Source: Fidelibacterota bacterium
GTDB lineage: Bacteria; Fidelibacterota; UBA2242
Direction of reading: 5' to 3'
DNA: 6,768 bases
Assembly (NCBI GenBank): GCA_023229045.1
Contig: JALOAB010000123.1
Location: forward strand, 1-6,768
Shown: positions 6,593 to 6,768 of the stretch, in pieces
Layout of the letters: every line of letters begins with the position of its first letter
Position numbering within the stretch: the first letter of the stretch is position 1
Made by a program: the position numbers and the translations under genes
Notes under the pieces: model-generated
The model's input: only the letters and a program-made list of their open reading frames with translations
What the model was told of the DNA's origin: nothing
Databases searched by the model: none

Positions 6593-6768
6593 ATGAAAGA
6601 CGATGCTATAATTTTTTGTGGAAGATCCAATCCCGCACTGGGATGTCGGATCAATGAAATTCTCCGGTTAACTCCCGGAAAAGTTACGATTGGCAATTTC
6701 AGTGATGGTGAAATCACGATCAAGCTGGAAGACAATATTCGCGGCAAGGATGTCTTTATTATTCAATC
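6593..6768 (+). CDS. prs: Ribose-phosphate pyrophosphokinase (PRPP synthetase), N-terminal part
   Basis: Prs transfers pyrophosphate from ATP to ribose 5-phosphate, making PRPP for purine, pyrimidine, histidine, tryptophan and NAD synthesis. Only the first 58 residues are present; the gene continues past the window edge, and the family is usually around 310-320 residues. The translation shows the family's opening strand IIFCGRSNPALGCRI (6-20), then the conserved FSDGE (36-40), and DNIRGKDVFIIQ (47-58), which in complete members leads into the ATP-binding region. The start is ATG at 6593, with GGAAAG (6580-6585) about 7 bases upstream as Shine-Dalgarno. The tRNA-Gln gene ends 23 bases before it, so the two may share a transcript that is processed by tRNA-end nucleases. 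No defect is visible in the part present. Confidence 0.95.
   Translation, partial: MKDDAIIFCGRSNPALGCRINEILRLTPGKVTIGNFSDGEITIKLEDNIRGKDVFIIQ

Noticed and set aside
1..6768. Mobile element, CRISPR, toxin-antitoxin or defence system
   Set aside because: Every sizeable + strand gene is a recognised housekeeping family, and I found no direct repeats, transposase, integrase or spacer-repeat pattern.

Overview
This is a bacterial chromosomal segment made of conserved housekeeping genes, all on the + strand and packed end to end. In order they are ruvB (Holliday-junction helicase), queA (queuosine tRNA modification), ispD and ispF (MEP isoprenoid pathway), a DedA-family membrane protein, gltX (glutamyl-tRNA synthetase), ispE (MEP pathway kinase), an intergenic stretch of about 270 bases, a tRNA-Gln(UUG) gene, and the 5' end of prs (PRPP synthetase), which runs off the window.

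From ruvB to ispE the junctions are an 11-base gap, a 6-base gap, a 1-base gap, a 4-base overlap, a 1-base overlap and a 23-base overlap. No terminator is visible between these genes, so they probably form one polycistronic unit. Non-ATG starts (GTG for ruvB, TTG for ispD) and weak or absent Shine-Dalgarno sequences at ispD and ispE suggest translational coupling. After ispE the packing stops. The intergenic stretch can be folded by hand into a branched RNA, and tRNA-Gln and prs follow with no obvious terminator between them.

Functionally, IspD, IspE and IspF are three successive steps of the MEP pathway (MEP to CDP-ME to CDP-MEP to MEcPP). The DedA protein lies directly after ispF. Some members of that family recycle undecaprenyl phosphate, which is itself made from isoprenoid precursors. 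GltX and tRNA-Gln are close together, and GltX carries Gly where discriminating enzymes appear to have the Arg that reads C36 of tRNA-Glu. This suggests a non-discriminating GluRS feeding a GatCAB transamidation route.

The MEP pathway, QueA and RuvB all point to a bacterium. Base composition looks balanced, the tRNA does not encode CCA, and ispE - tRNA-Gln - prs is an order I recall from several proteobacteria and from uncultured lineages. A Gram-negative or uncultured FCB-like lineage (for example Zixibacteria-like) is possible, but this is a weak inference. I see no mobile element, CRISPR array, phage gene or clearly novel multi-gene system. The items most worth a second look are the predicted non-discriminating GluRS with its nearby tRNA-Gln and the structured intergenic element.
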